Assembly (NCBI RefSeq): GCF_003259195.1
Contig: NZ_QJPK01000001.1
Span: 186,001-250,000 of the forward strand
Source: Paracoccus sediminilitoris
GTDB lineage: Bacteria; Pseudomonadota; Alphaproteobacteria; Rhodobacterales; Rhodobacteraceae
DNA length: 64,000 nt
Direction of reading: 5' to 3'
The translations under genes were made by a program, and so were the position numbers. The notes beneath the pieces are model-generated. The model had not been told where the DNA came from, did no database searches, and saw nothing but the letters and a program-made list of their open reading frames with translations. Positions 1-8,219 of the stretch are shown here, piece after piece. Positions within the stretch are counted from its first letter, which is position 1. Every line of letters starts with the position of its first letter.

Positions 1-272
1 TGCACCATCAGATCAGAAAGTTGATAGGACGTCTGACACATGACGAAAGGCAGTTTGCCGCCTTCCAGATCCAGCGGATCGTCATCAGGTGACAGATATT
101 CGACCTAGGTCCCATGCCAGATGCTGCCGGACCGGGTCGTCGCGCCGCTGACCAGGGCAGAAAGCTGCTGCGGGTCGCAGCTCTCGTCTATCTTTTCAAA
201 CCAGGACCGCGCCCTGCATCCTGCGACGAACAGGACCGCCAGCAGCGCAAGGCATAGTGACTGCGTTTTCAT
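1..272 (-). pseudogene. Small lipoprotein gene interrupted by an in-frame amber codon, running off the left edge
   Basis: A lipoprotein signal peptide is clear: residues 1-18 form a short basic start and a leucine-rich core, with lipobox V-A-G-C and the lipidated cysteine at residue 19. Translation from 272 stops at a TAG (105-107) after 55 codons. The same frame then stays open for 34 more codons to the window edge (…VEYLSPDDDPLDLEGGKLPF…), with no frame change and normal codon use, so the stop looks like a point mutation or sequencing error in a longer gene. I do not recognise the family. An alternative is that the 55-residue product is the real gene and the downstream open frame is chance, but the continuation reads like protein. 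Start at 272 was preferred to 317 because it begins the signal peptide directly. Confidence 0.5.
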
Positions 273-408
273 AACTCGGGTCCCGCTGGATGAACTGCCA
301 CGCGTCATCCTGCGCACCGAACACCGGTGGTCAAGGCGCTGACCGATCCAAAGTGATGGGTTGGCGGCCGCAAGCGCGTTGCGCGTGGGCTTGCCGACAA
401 GACCGGCT

Positions 409-452
409 CATAGGACAGGGGGCCGCAGTGACCTGCAGCCCCCTGTCCTATG
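409..452. terminator. Long perfect hairpin between two minus-strand genes
   Basis: A 15-bp perfect stem (409-423 with 438-452, core ATAGGACAGGGGGC) is extended by an inner GCAG/CTGC helix closing a TGAC tetraloop. It lies between the end of the oxidoreductase gene (504) and the start of the lipoprotein gene (272). There is no T-run on either side, so it is terminator-like or an mRNA-stabilising 3' end rather than a textbook intrinsic terminator. The rest of 273-503 shows no gene. Confidence 0.5.
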
Positions 453-503
453 CCGGGACGCGTTTAGTACCGCCCCACTGCGCCCCCGGGACACGCGTAG
501 GCA

Positions 504-1514
504 TCAGGCGGCGTTGGCCAAGGGCAGATCCTGCATCACCTCGGCGGCGATCTGAAAGCTGCGCAAGCGTGCGGCGTGGTCATGAATCTGACCGGTCAGG
601 ATCACCTCATCGGGACGATGGGCGGCAATCAGGGCGGCCATCTGGTCGCGCACCTGGTCGCGATCCCCTACGGCGCTGATGCGCAGCGCACGATCCACCC
701 CCTGCCGAACCGAGGCACCGATCTCGGCGTCGATATCGCGCACCGGGCGCGGCAGCTTGCCGGGTTGGCCGGTCCGCAGGCGCGCGAAGGCCAGCTGCAT
801 CGTGGTGCGCAGATAGGCGGCCTCGGCTGCGTCATCGGCGGCAAATACGTTCGCGGCCATCACGACATAGGGCTTTTGCCCCCAGGGTGACGGGCGGAAC
901 CGTTCGCGATAGATCGCCAAGGCGCGTTCCATGTCATCAGGCGCAAAATGGCTGGCGAAGGCATAAGGCAGCCCCAGATGCGCCGCCAGCTGCGCCCCAA
1001 AGGTGCTGCTGCCCAGGATCCAGACCGGCACATGCGTGCCTTCGCCGGGGATCGCGCGGACGGCGGCATCGGGACGTTCGTCACCGAAGTAATCCAGCAA
1101 CTCGACCACGTCCTGTGGAAAGCTGTCGGCCATCGGATCGCGGCGCAGGGCGCGGATGACCGCCCCGTCACCACCGGGCGCGCGCCCCAGCCCCAGATCG
1201 ATCCGGTCGGGGAAAGCATTGGCCAGGGTCCCGAACGCCTCGGCCACGGTCAAGGGGGCGTGGTTGGGCAGCATGATGCCGCCCGCACCGACGCGGATGC
1301 GGCTGGTCGCCTGCGCCACCAGCCCGATCAGGACGGCGGTTGCGGCGCTGGCGATGCCAGGCATGTTGTGATGTTCCGCCAGCCAGAACCGGCGATAACC
1401 CCATTCCTCGGCGTGTTGCGCAAGGTCGATGGTGTTGCGAATGGCATCCTGCGCGGTGCTGCCCTCGGGGACAGGCGACAGGTCCAGAAGCGAATATGGG
1501 ATATGCTGTGTCAT
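504..1514 (-). CDS. LLM-class flavin-dependent oxidoreductase (bacterial luciferase-like)
   Basis: The 336-residue product is a single TIM-barrel flavin monooxygenase-like protein of the MsnO8/YhbW type. Recognisable family stretches are the N-terminal [19 protein letters not shown] region (about 37-55), the [17 protein letters not shown] segment (about 72-86) and the [13 protein letters not shown] loop (about 102-114) that frames the flavin pocket. Members bind FMN/F420-type cofactors and oxidise organic substrates; the substrate of this branch is generally unknown and nothing here reveals it. It stands alone, 115 bp downstream of the acetyltransferase gene on the same strand. Length is normal for the family. 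Family is secure, physiological role is not. Confidence 0.85.
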   Translation of the reverse strand: MTQHIPYSLLDLSPVPEGSTAQDAIRNTIDLAQHAEEWGYRRFWLAEHHNMPGIASAATAVLIGLVAQATSRIRVGAGGIMLPNHAPLTVAEAFGTLANAFPDRIDLGLGRAPGGDGAVIRALRRDPMADSFPQDVVELLDYFGDERPDAAVRAIPGEGTHVPVWILGSSTFGAQLAAHLGLPYAFASHFAPDDMERALAIYRERFRPSPWGQKPYVVMAANVFAADDAAEAAYLRTTMQLAFARLRTGQPGKLPRPVRDIDAEIGASVRQGVDRALRISAVGDRDQVRDQMAALIAAHRPDEVILTGQIHDHAARLRSFQIAAEVMQDLPLANAA

Positions 1515-1597
1515 GCGCAGGATTTAAGCCTGCGCGTGCGTTTTGCAATGCCCTGCATGCACGATATGCAATGTTGCGATGGCCGGCCGGAGCGTGC

Positions 1598-1625
1598 GGT
1601 CAGGGGCGCGGACGCCCCCCTGACC
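1598..1625 (-). terminator. Terminator-like hairpin after the GNAT gene
   Basis: GGTCAGGGG (1598-1606) pairs with CCCCTGACC (1617-1625), with a small CG helix in the loop. It begins 5 bases downstream of the acetyltransferase stop codon on the minus strand. No clear T-run follows. Confidence 0.4.
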
Positions 1626-1629
1626 CGGC

Positions 1630-2220
1630 TCAGCCCATCTTGCGCAGATAGGTCCAGGTCGGCACGCGCGCATTGCGCGCCACGGACCAGCTTTCCGCGT
1701 CGCCCAGATAGACGAAGCCGCAATTCGTCAGGACCCTGGCCGAACCGGCATTGTCCTGAAACGCCTCGGCGAACAGGGTCCGCGCGCCATGCGGATTGGC
1801 CGCGACCAACGCCGAAACCGCCTCGGTGGCAAAGCCCGTGTTCCAGAAACCCGCACCAACCCAGAAACCCAGTTCGGACTGGTCGCCCTCCATCCGGGTC
1901 AGCGACACGACGCCCAACAATTCCGACAGCTTGCTTTGCGAGCCGTCGATCGCCCAGACGTCTTCGCTGCGGTCGGCGGACAGGGCACGCGCCACAAAGC
2001 TCTCGGAGGCGCCATGCGGCAGCGGATGCGGAATGGCGCGGGTGCCTTGGGCCACGCGTCGATCAGCGGTGTAATGCGCGATCATGCCCGCATCCGACGG
2101 ACGCAGGGGGCGCAGGGTGAAGCGTGCGGTCGGAATGATCGGCTGGCTCAATTGCGCAGGATCATTCGCCTTGAGGTCATCCAGACGGGTGCCCTCTCTC
2201 ATCGGTGCAGACATGACCAT
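1630..2220 (-). CDS. GNAT family N-acetyltransferase (RimJ/RimL-like)
   Basis: This 196-residue single-domain acetyltransferase would transfer acetyl from acetyl-CoA to an unknown amine. The RimJ/RimL pattern is visible: TARFTLRPLRPSDAGMI at about 31-47, the ELGFWVGAGFWNTGFATEA segment (about 116-134) corresponding to the V/A motif and pyrophosphate loop, and NAGSARVLTNCGF (about 156-168) near the C terminus. Start 2220 has a GGGAGG Shine-Dalgarno a few bases upstream; an ATG two codons later is possible. It follows rpmA on the same strand after about 100 bp. GNAT genes next to rplU-rpmA are common in Rhodobacterales, where obgE usually comes afterwards; here obgE is not adjacent. A ribosomal-protein target is tempting but unproven. 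Confidence 0.85.
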   Translation of the reverse strand: MVMSAPMREGTRLDDLKANDPAQLSQPIIPTARFTLRPLRPSDAGMIAHYTADRRVAQGTRAIPHPLPHGASESFVARALSADRSEDVWAIDGSQSKLSELLGVVSLTRMEGDQSELGFWVGAGFWNTGFATEAVSALVAANPHGARTLFAEAFQDNAGSARVLTNCGFVYLGDAESWSVARNARVPTWTYLRKMG

Positions 2221-2271
2221 GTTCCCTCCCCCGGAAACTGGCTGGAAATCGAAAAATGATGAAACAGCTGA

Positions 2272-2295
2272 GGGGACCGGCTTGCGCCGATCCCC
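2272..2295 (-). terminator. Intrinsic-terminator-like hairpin after rpmA
   Basis: GGGGACCGGC (2272-2281) pairs with GCCGATCCCC (2286-2295) around a TTGC loop. The one imperfect pair is a G-U wobble only on the minus-strand RNA, which supports function in the rplU-rpmA direction. A T-rich stretch follows some 15-20 bases later. Confidence 0.5.
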
Positions 2296-2324
2296 CCTTT
2301 TAACATCGAAATGTTACGCTTGGG

Positions 2325-2597
2325 TTACTCGGCAGCCTCGACCGTCGCAGGGACGATCGAAATGAAGGTGCGCCCTTTCAGGCCCTTCTTGAAGCTGACG
2401 TGACCATCGGTCAGCGCGAACAGGGTGTGATCCTTGCCCATGCCGACGTTCACGCCCGGCCACCAGGTGGTGCCACGCTGACGTGCGATGATGTTGCCCG
2501 CGATGGCCGCTTGGCCACCAAACAGTTTCACGCCAAGACGGCGACCGGCCGAATCGCGACCGTTGCGCGATGAACCGCCTGCTTTTTTATGTGCCAT
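2325..2597 (-). CDS. rpmA: 50S ribosomal protein L27
   Basis: The 90-residue L27 is a late-assembling large-subunit protein whose N-terminal tail reaches the peptidyl-transferase centre. The sequence opens [16 protein letters not shown] and continues [17 protein letters not shown], the diagnostic L27 signature, with no cleavable Firmicutes-type N-terminal extension. The start is set by AAGGAG eight bases upstream of the ATG. It sits 12 bp after rplU, so the two are certainly cotranscribed. Length is normal. Confidence 0.97.
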   Translation of the reverse strand: MAHKKAGGSSRNGRDSAGRRLGVKLFGGQAAIAGNIIARQRGTTWWPGVNVGMGKDHTLFALTDGHVSFKKGLKGRTFISIVPATVEAAE

Positions 2598-2609
2598 GGG
2601 TTGTTCTCC

Positions 2610-2984
2610 TTAGGCTTCAGCTGCGTCTGCAACCTTGGTGCGTGCACCAATTGCTGCTTTGACACCGGTTTTGTCCGCGCCTTTTTCAAGCACATCAGTC
2701 ACGCGCAGCAGCGTCAGCTGCTGGCGATGGCCACGGGTGCGCTGCGAGCTGTGCTTGCGGCGACGCTTGACGAAGGTGATGACCTTGTCGGCCTTGATCT
2801 GGTCGATCACTTCGGCCTGGACGCAGGCACCTTCGATCATGGGCGCGCCCAAGGTCGAGCCGACCATCAGAATGTCATTGAACTGGACCTTGTCGCCAGC
2901 TGCAGCATTCAGCTTTTCAACGCGCAGGACGTCACCCGCCTGCACCTTGTACTGCTTGCCGCCAGTTTTCAGAACCGCGAACAT
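2610..2984 (-). CDS. rplU: 50S ribosomal protein L21
   Basis: The 124-residue L21 binds 23S rRNA near L20. The family start MFAVLKTGGKQYKVQ and the VITFVKRRRKHSSQRTRGHRQ-type basic signature (about 68-88) are present. The C-terminal tail (GADKTGVKAAIGARTKVADAAEA-like, residues 102-124) is the Ala/Lys-rich extension usual in alphaproteobacteria. It heads the rplU-rpmA operon. The upstream leader contains a strong terminator-like hairpin (3085-3126), described separately. Confidence 0.97.
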   Translation of the reverse strand: MFAVLKTGGKQYKVQAGDVLRVEKLNAAAGDKVQFNDILMVGSTLGAPMIEGACVQAEVIDQIKADKVITFVKRRRKHSSQRTRGHRQQLTLLRVTDVLEKGADKTGVKAAIGARTKVADAAEA

Positions 2985-3084
2985 CGCTTCTTATCCCTTG
3001 TCAACCGCATCCTGTGGTCCCGGCCCTTGGGCCGATGTTCACGGGGTTCCCCACCGTCGGACAGCGCACCCGTCAAAGGGTGAT

Positions 3085-3126
3085 ATTAAAAACAATCAAC
3101 CGGCCAAGGGCAGATGCCCGGCCGGT
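3085..3126 (-). terminator. Intrinsic terminator with U-tract just upstream of rplU (possible leader attenuator)
   Basis: ACCGGCC (3099-3105) pairs with GGCCGGT (3120-3126), and an inner GGGC/GCCC helix closes an AGAT loop. Read on the minus strand the stem is followed directly by TTGATTGTTTTT. This is the best T-tract terminator in the window, yet no minus-strand gene ends nearby: the next gene on that strand, the ABC-F ATPase, stops at 4220, beyond a plus-strand gene. It therefore either blocks antisense read-through into rplU or is an attenuator in the rplU leader, 101-142 bases before its ATG. I see nothing else in 2985-3251 apart from a possible promoter. Confidence 0.6.
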
Positions 3127-3132
3127 GCGTGC

Positions 3133-3161
3133 CAATTGCCGTATCCGTCCAGCAAAGTCAA
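3133..3161 (-). promoter_or_regulatory. Possible rplU-rpmA promoter
   Basis: On the minus strand TTGACT (3161-3156) is followed after 17 bases by a poor -10, CAATTG (3138-3133). If used, the transcript would begin at or just before the terminator-like hairpin at 3099-3126. The -35 is good and the -10 is weak, so this is tentative. Confidence 0.3.
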
Positions 3162-3251
3162 CCCTTGCGAAATGGCTTCGATCCGGCGATGGGCAGGAAC
3201 CTTGGAGCCTTGGCCGTGCTTGAGCCCTGCCACGAACGAACCGGATCTCCG

Positions 3252-4223
3252 ATGCAACGCTTTACCTGTCCCAGCTGCGGGACCCGCGCCTATTTCCACA
3301 ACATGACCTGCACATGCGGAGAGCAGCTGCATTACGACCCGATGGCACGTGCGATGATCGTCGAGGCGATTTCCTGCGCCAATCGTCAGGACATCGGCTG
3401 CAACTGGGCCACGCCGACCGAAGGGACGCGCTGCCTGTCCTGCGCGATGTCGCATGTGGTGCCCGTCCTGCATGTGGGCGACAATCTCACCCTGCTGGCC
3501 GCGACCGAACGTGCCAAGCGGTGGGTCCTGGCAAACCTGGCGCAATGGGACTGGTTCAACGACAACGATGCCGGCCGCCGCCCGCATTTCCAGATGCTGT
3601 CCGAAAACACCGGCGGTCGCGCCCAGCAGATCATCATGGGCCACGCGGCGGGCGAGATCACCATCAACGTCACCGAGGCCGATGAACTGATCCGACTGAA
3701 GCGCCAGCTGGACCTGGGCGAACAGTACCGCTCGATGGTGGGGCATTTCCGGCACGAGATCGCGCATTTCCTGTTCGACCGGCTGGCCCGCTGTCCCGAT
3801 TTCCAGCCGGCCTTCCGCGACCTGTTCGGCGATGAGAGGCAGGATTACGGACAGGCGCTGAAGCGGCATTATGCCGAACCCCGCGATCCCGGTCGCGATT
3901 TCATCACCGGCTATGCGACAGCCCACCCCCACGAGGACTGGGCCGAAACCGTCGCCCACCTGCTGCACATGGTGGATTTCGCCGACAGCTTCGTCAGTGC
4001 CGGGCTGTCGATGTCCAGCGTCCCCGAAGGCTTTGCCCCCTATCAGGAAACCGATACGCAGCGGCTGCTTTCGGTGGCGACCGAAATCGCCATCGCAATC
4101 AATGACATCAACCGCGCGCTGGACAACCCTGACCTCTATCCCTTCGTGCTGACCGGGCCGGTCCGCACCAAGATCGCTTTCGCGCATGAATGGCTGCGCG
4201 ATCACCTGGACCGCGGGGTCTAA
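3252..4223 (+). CDS. Putative zinc-binding metallopeptidase with N-terminal zinc ribbon (Peptidase_Mx-like)
   Basis: The 323-residue protein opens with a zinc ribbon, MQRFTCPSCGTRAYF…CTCGEQL, and a second Cys-rich segment (TRCLSCAMSHVVP, about 63-75). A gluzincin motif RHEIAHFLFDRL (about 167-178) supplies HExxH, and the later HEDWAETVAHLLHMVDFADSF region fits the third zinc ligand of this uncharacterised family (COG4307 type). Substrate and location are unknown; there is no signal peptide, so it is probably cytoplasmic. The start at 3252 begins exactly at the ribbon; an upstream extension to 3114 reads like non-coding sequence. Its last 4 bases overlap the end of the convergent ABC-F gene. 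Confidence 0.8.
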   Translation: MQRFTCPSCGTRAYFHNMTCTCGEQLHYDPMARAMIVEAISCANRQDIGCNWATPTEGTRCLSCAMSHVVPVLHVGDNLTLLAATERAKRWVLANLAQWDWFNDNDAGRRPHFQMLSENTGGRAQQIIMGHAAGEITINVTEADELIRLKRQLDLGEQYRSMVGHFRHEIAHFLFDRLARCPDFQPAFRDLFGDERQDYGQALKRHYAEPRDPGRDFITGYATAHPHEDWAETVAHLLHMVDFADSFVSAGLSMSSVPEGFAPYQETDTQRLLSVATEIAIAINDINRALDNPDLYPFVLTGPVRTKIAFAHEWLRDHLDRGV

Positions 4224-6031
4224 CCCGCGGCCTTTTCCTCCAGCGACATCCATTCCTCCTCGGCATCGGCCAGGGCTGCCTGGCGTTCGCTGAGGGCGAG
4301 GCTGGCCTTTTCGAACTTGGCGGGCGCCTTGGTGAACAGCTCGGGGTCCGACATGAACTCGGTCAGCTTGGCAATTTCGGCCTCCAGACGTTCCAGCACC
4401 GCAGGCAACTCCTCCAGCCGGTGCTTTTCAGTGAAGGTCAGCCCTTCGCGCGGCTTTTCGGTTGCCGGGGCGGCTGCGGGCTGTGCCTGACGCGCGGCTG
4501 GCGCGGGCGCGGCGGGTTCGGGCTGCTGGCGCTGGTTCTGGTAATCGCTCCAGCCACCGGCATAGACGGTGGCGCGACCGTCACCCTCCATCGCCACCGT
4601 CGTATCCGCGACGCGGTCGATGAAGTCGCGGTCATGGCTGACCAGCAGCACCGTGCCGTCATATTCGCCCAGCAGATCCTGCAGCAGGTCCAGCGTTTCG
4701 ACGTCCAGATCGTTGGTCGGTTCGTCCATGACCAGCAGGTTCGACGGCTTGGCCATCAGCTTGGCCAACAGCAACCGCGCCTTTTCACCGCCCGACAGGC
4801 TGCGCACGGGGGCCCGCGCCTGCCCGTCATCGAACAGGAAATCCTTCAGATAGGCCACGACATGCTTGGGCACGCCCCGCACCATGACCTGATCGGCCCG
4901 GCCCGACACGCTCATGTCCGGGTCGCCCGTCAGGGATTCCCACAGCGTCTGGTTGGGGTTCAGCGCCGCGCGCGCCTGGTCAAAGACCGCGATCTCTAGG
5001 TTGGTGCCAAGGGTGACGGTGCCTTCGTCGGGCGCGACCTCTCCGGTCAGCATCTTGATCAGCGTCGTCTTGCCGGCGCCGTTCGGTCCGACAAAGGCGA
5101 TGCGGTCGCCGCGCTGAATGCGGAGGTCGAAGGGCGCCAAAATCACCCGGTCGCCAAAGGCCTTCGAGATGCCCCGCACCTCGATTACCTTCTTGCCGCT
5201 GGTCGGGCCGGATTCCAGCGCCATCGCGGCGGTGCCCTGACGGCGGATCTGGCTGCTGCGTTCGGCGCGCAGATCGGCCAGCGCGCGGACGCGGCCCTGG
5301 TTGCGCTTGCGCCGCGCGCTGATGCCCTCGACGGCCCAACGAGCCTCGGCCTTGATCTTGCGGTCCAACTTGTGGCGGGCGTCATCCTCGGCGGCCCAGG
5401 TGGCTTCGCGCCAATCCTCAAACCCCTCGAAGCCGCGTTCCTGTCGGCGGACCTGACCGCGGTCGATCCACAGCGTGGCCTTGGTCAGGCGGCGCAGAAA
5501 GGCGCGGTCGTGGCTGATCAGCACGAAGGCCGCGCGGGTCTGGGACAGGTATTCCTCCAGCCAGCCGATGGCCTGGATGTCCAGGTGGTTGGTCGGTTCG
5601 TCCAGCAGCATCAATTCGGGTGACCGCGCCAGCAGGCGGGCCAGCGCCGCCCGGCGGCGTTCGCCGCCCGATGCGGTGTCGACGGGGCGGTCGGGGTCGA
5701 ATTTCAGCCCTTCGGCTGCCATGTCGACCAGATAGCCTTCGCTGTCATCCAGCCCGTCGCGGGCGAAATCGCCCAACGTGGCAAAGCCGGACAGGTCGGG
5801 GTCCTGCTCCATATAGCCGGTCGAGACGCCAGCCGACAGAACGACCTCGCCCTTGTCGGCTTCGACAAAGCCCGCCATGACCTTCATCAGGGTGGATTTG
5901 CCCGACCCGTTGCGCCCGACCAGCGCGACGCGGTCGCCGGGCTGGACGTTCAGGGACAGGCCGTCGAAAACGGGATCGCCGCCATAGGTCAGCGAAATGT
6001 CGGAGAGTTGGAGAAGGGGTGCTCTTGCCAT
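4220..6031 (-). CDS. uup: ABC-F family ATPase, Uup type
   Basis: The 603-residue soluble protein has two ABC domains and no membrane segments. Domain 1 has Walker A GRNGSGKST (39-47), signature SGGERRRAALA and Walker B LMLLDEPTNHLD. Domain 2 has GPNGAGKTT, SLSGGEKARLLL and LLVMDEPTNDLD. The linker between them is arginine/lysine-rich. The C terminus (about 535-600) is a predicted coiled coil (LEELPAVLERLEAEIAKL…ALADAEEEW), the feature separating Uup from EttA and YbiT. ABC-F proteins act at the ribosome; Uup-type C-terminal domains also bind nucleic acid and affect transposon excision in E. coli. It is a monocistronic gene, divergent from the iron-binding protein and overlapping the metallopeptidase end by 4 bases. 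Confidence 0.92.
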   Translation of the reverse strand: MARAPLLQLSDISLTYGGDPVFDGLSLNVQPGDRVALVGRNGSGKSTLMKVMAGFVEADKGEVVLSAGVSTGYMEQDPDLSGFATLGDFARDGLDDSEGYLVDMAAEGLKFDPDRPVDTASGGERRRAALARLLARSPELMLLDEPTNHLDIQAIGWLEEYLSQTRAAFVLISHDRAFLRRLTKATLWIDRGQVRRQERGFEGFEDWREATWAAEDDARHKLDRKIKAEARWAVEGISARRKRNQGRVRALADLRAERSSQIRRQGTAAMALESGPTSGKKVIEVRGISKAFGDRVILAPFDLRIQRGDRIAFVGPNGAGKTTLIKMLTGEVAPDEGTVTLGTNLEIAVFDQARAALNPNQTLWESLTGDPDMSVSGRADQVMVRGVPKHVVAYLKDFLFDDGQARAPVRSLSGGEKARLLLAKLMAKPSNLLVMDEPTNDLDVETLDLLQDLLGEYDGTVLLVSHDRDFIDRVADTTVAMEGDGRATVYAGGWSDYQNQRQQPEPAAPAPAARQAQPAAAPATEKPREGLTFTEKHRLEELPAVLERLEAEIAKLTEFMSDPELFTKAPAKFEKASLALSERQAALADAEEEWMSLEEKAAG

Positions 6032-6118
6032 GCCTGCGCCCTAGCCTGCCGCCCGCCTTTGGTCAATGGACCCCGTGCATGGGCTGCGGCGAAAGACGCC
6101 CACCCCCATCCCTTATTG

Positions 6119-6147
6119 TTGACAAGTTTCGTCGGTCATCATATCGC
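6119..6147 (+). promoter_or_regulatory. Likely sigma-70 promoter for the Fe(III)-binding protein gene
   Basis: TTGACA (6119-6124), a 17-bp spacer and TATCGC (6142-6147) lie about 30 bp before the start codon of the substrate-binding protein, in the divergent gap with the ABC-F gene. I see no convincing Fur- or RirA-type box here. Confidence 0.45.
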
Positions 6148-6176
6148 GGTCCCACAACTTGATGACAGGAGCTATC

Positions 6177-7175
6177 ATGCGTCAGCTGATCCTTGCCTCG
6201 CTTCTTGGTGCCACCGCGATGCCCGCGCTGGCCGAGGAAGTGAACGTCTATTCCCATCGCCAGCCCGAGCTGATCCAGCCGCTGTTCGATGCCTTCACCA
6301 AGGAAACCGGCATCACCGTCAACACCGCCTTCGTCGACAAGGGCATGGTGGAACGCCTGCAGGCCGAAGGCGACCGTTCGCCCGCCGACCTGGTCCTGAC
6401 CGTCGATGTTGCCCGTCTGGGCGAGGTCAAGGAAGCCGGCGTCACCCAGGCCGTCGAGGACGAGATGCTGGACGTCATCCCCGCGGATCTGCGCGACAAG
6501 GACAACCAGTGGTTCGCCCTGACGACCCGCGCCCGCATCGTCTATGCCCATAACGAACGCGTGGCCGATGGCGATGTGACCACCTATGAGGATCTGGCCG
6601 ATCCCAAGTGGAAGGGCCGCATCTGCACCCGCAGCTTCACGAACGACTACAACGTCGCACTGACCGCCGCCTTCCTGGCCCATCACGGCGAGGAAGAGAC
6701 CCTGACCTGGTTGCAGGGCATCAAGCACAACCTGGCCAAGCGCCCCGAAGGCGGCGACCGCGACCAGGTGAAATCCATCTGGGCCGGCGAATGCGACATC
6801 AGCCTGGGCAACACCTATTACATGGGTGCGATGCTGAAGGATGACGAACAGAAGGAATGGGCGGAATCCGTCCGCATCGTCTTCCCAACCTTCGAGGATG
6901 GCGGCACCCATGTGAACGTGTCGGGCGTGGCGATGACCAAATCGGCCCCGAACCGCTATGCGGCGCTGCAGCTGATGGAATTCCTGGTCAGCGACGAAGC
7001 CCAGAAGATCTATGCCGAGACCAACAACGAATTCCCGGTCAAGGAAGGCGTCGAAAAATCCGAGTTGGTCGCCAGCTGGGGTGAATTCACCCCCGATGAT
7101 CTGCCGCTGTCCGAGATCTCGGACCTGCGTCCAAAGGCGCTCAACCTGATCGAACAGGTCAACCTGGACGGCTGA
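6177..7175 (+). CDS. Periplasmic Fe(III) ABC transporter substrate-binding protein (FbpA/AfuA type)
   Basis: The 332-residue ferric-ion-binding protein has a signal peptide at residues 1-19 with cleavage after A-L-A and mature EEVNVYSHRQPEL. The family core follows (LIQPLFDAFTKETGITV; GEVKEAGVTQAVEDE), and the paired tyrosines that ligate Fe(III) are seen in GNTYYMGAML (about 216-225). The start at 6177 was chosen because AGGAG lies 5 bases upstream. No permease or ATPase gene accompanies it; the next gene is a nucleoside hydrolase. So it is either an orphan receptor working with a transporter encoded elsewhere or the sole locus remnant. Family is secure; iron rather than another ligand is inferred from the tyrosine pair. 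Confidence 0.88.
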   Translation: MRQLILASLLGATAMPALAEEVNVYSHRQPELIQPLFDAFTKETGITVNTAFVDKGMVERLQAEGDRSPADLVLTVDVARLGEVKEAGVTQAVEDEMLDVIPADLRDKDNQWFALTTRARIVYAHNERVADGDVTTYEDLADPKWKGRICTRSFTNDYNVALTAAFLAHHGEEETLTWLQGIKHNLAKRPEGGDRDQVKSIWAGECDISLGNTYYMGAMLKDDEQKEWAESVRIVFPTFEDGGTHVNVSGVAMTKSAPNRYAALQLMEFLVSDEAQKIYAETNNEFPVKEGVEKSELVASWGEFTPDDLPLSEISDLRPKALNLIEQVNLDG

Positions 7176-7280
7176 TCGGCAACAGACGGCTGCAAGAACC
7201 GGAAAGGCGCGGGCATGTCGCTTGCGCCTTTTATCATGGCGGCGCAATGTTTTGCCCGTCACGCAGACAAGGAGGCAAGC

Positions 7281-8219
7281 TTGGCGCAAAAGATCATCAT
7301 CGACACGGACCCTGGTCAGGACGATGCCGTCGCCATCCTGCTGGCCCTGGCATCGCCAGAGCTGGAGGTGCTGGGCATCACCACGGTCGCGGGCAACGTG
7401 CCGCTGCAGCTGACCCAGTTGAATGCCCGCAAGGTCGTCGAACTGGCAGGCCGCCCGGACATTCCCGTCTTTGCCGGATGCGACCGGCCCCTGTCGCGCG
7501 ACCTGGTGACCGCCGAACACGTGCATGGAAAGACCGGCCTTGACGGGATCGCCCTGCCCGATCCGTCGGTTCCGTTACAGGACGGGCACGCCGTCGATTT
7601 CATCATCGAGACGCTCCGCACCAAGGACTCAGGCACCGTCACGCTGGTCCCCATCGGGCCGCTGACCAATATCGCCGAGGCCTTTCGCCGCGCCCCCGAC
7701 ATCGTCGCCCGCGTGCAGCAGATCGTGCTGATGGGCGGTGCCTATTTCGAGGTCGGCAACATTACTCCCGCCGCCGAATTCAACATCTATGTCGATCCCG
7801 AAGCCGCGGCCGAGGTCTTTGACGCAGGCGTGCCGCTGGTCGTCCTGCCGCTGGACGTGACGCATGCGGCGCTGACGTCGCGCGAATGGGTGGACGCGAT
7901 GGCGGCGCTGCCCGGACGCTGCGGTCCCGCCGTGGCGGGCTGGACCGATTTCTTCGAGCGCTTCGACAAGGAGAAATACGGCAGCCTCGGCGCACCCCTG
8001 CACGATCCCTGCACCATCGCCTGGCTGCTGCGTCCCGACATGTTCACGGGCCGCCACATCAATGTCCAGATCGAGACCGAAGGTCGCTGGACCACGGGCA
8101 TGACGGTTGCCGATTGGTGGCGGGTGACCGACCGCGCGCCGAACGCGCTGTTCCTGCGTCAGGTCGATCGCGATGCTCTATTCGACCTGCTGGCCGAGCG
8201 GATCGCCCGTCTGCCCTGA
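7281..8219 (+). CDS. Nucleoside hydrolase (inosine-uridine preferring family)
   Basis: This 312-residue enzyme hydrolyses the N-glycosidic bond of ribonucleosides to base plus ribose. The calcium/ribose-binding N-terminal motif IIDTDPGQDDAVAI (D8, D10, D14, D15) is intact. The central LMGGAYFEVGNITPAAEFNI stretch (about 152-171) matches the family GGA…N…aEFNi block, and LHDPCTIAWLL supplies the C-terminal Asp. The TTG start at 7281 is preferred because AAGGAGG lies 6 bases before it and it starts at the conserved strand. Purine versus pyrimidine preference cannot be read here. The last 42 bases overlap the end of the convergent skp-like gene. Confidence 0.88.
   Translation: MAQKIIIDTDPGQDDAVAILLALASPELEVLGITTVAGNVPLQLTQLNARKVVELAGRPDIPVFAGCDRPLSRDLVTAEHVHGKTGLDGIALPDPSVPLQDGHAVDFIIETLRTKDSGTVTLVPIGPLTNIAEAFRRAPDIVARVQQIVLMGGAYFEVGNITPAAEFNIYVDPEAAAEVFDAGVPLVVLPLDVTHAALTSREWVDAMAALPGRCGPAVAGWTDFFERFDKEKYGSLGAPLHDPCTIAWLLRPDMFTGRHINVQIETEGRWTTGMTVADWWRVTDRAPNALFLRQVDRDALFDLLAERIARLP

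Noticed and set aside
105..107. Pyrrolysine or programmed amber read-through in the first gene
   Set aside because: No sign of a pyl system in the window and the organism type is not expected to have one; mutation or error is simpler.
3096..4253. A 385-codon minus-strand open frame opposite the metallopeptidase that might explain the terminator at 3085-3126
   Set aside because: It overlaps the well-supported zinc peptidase (HExxH and zinc ribbon) on the other strand and shows only shadow composition, so it was not called as a gene.
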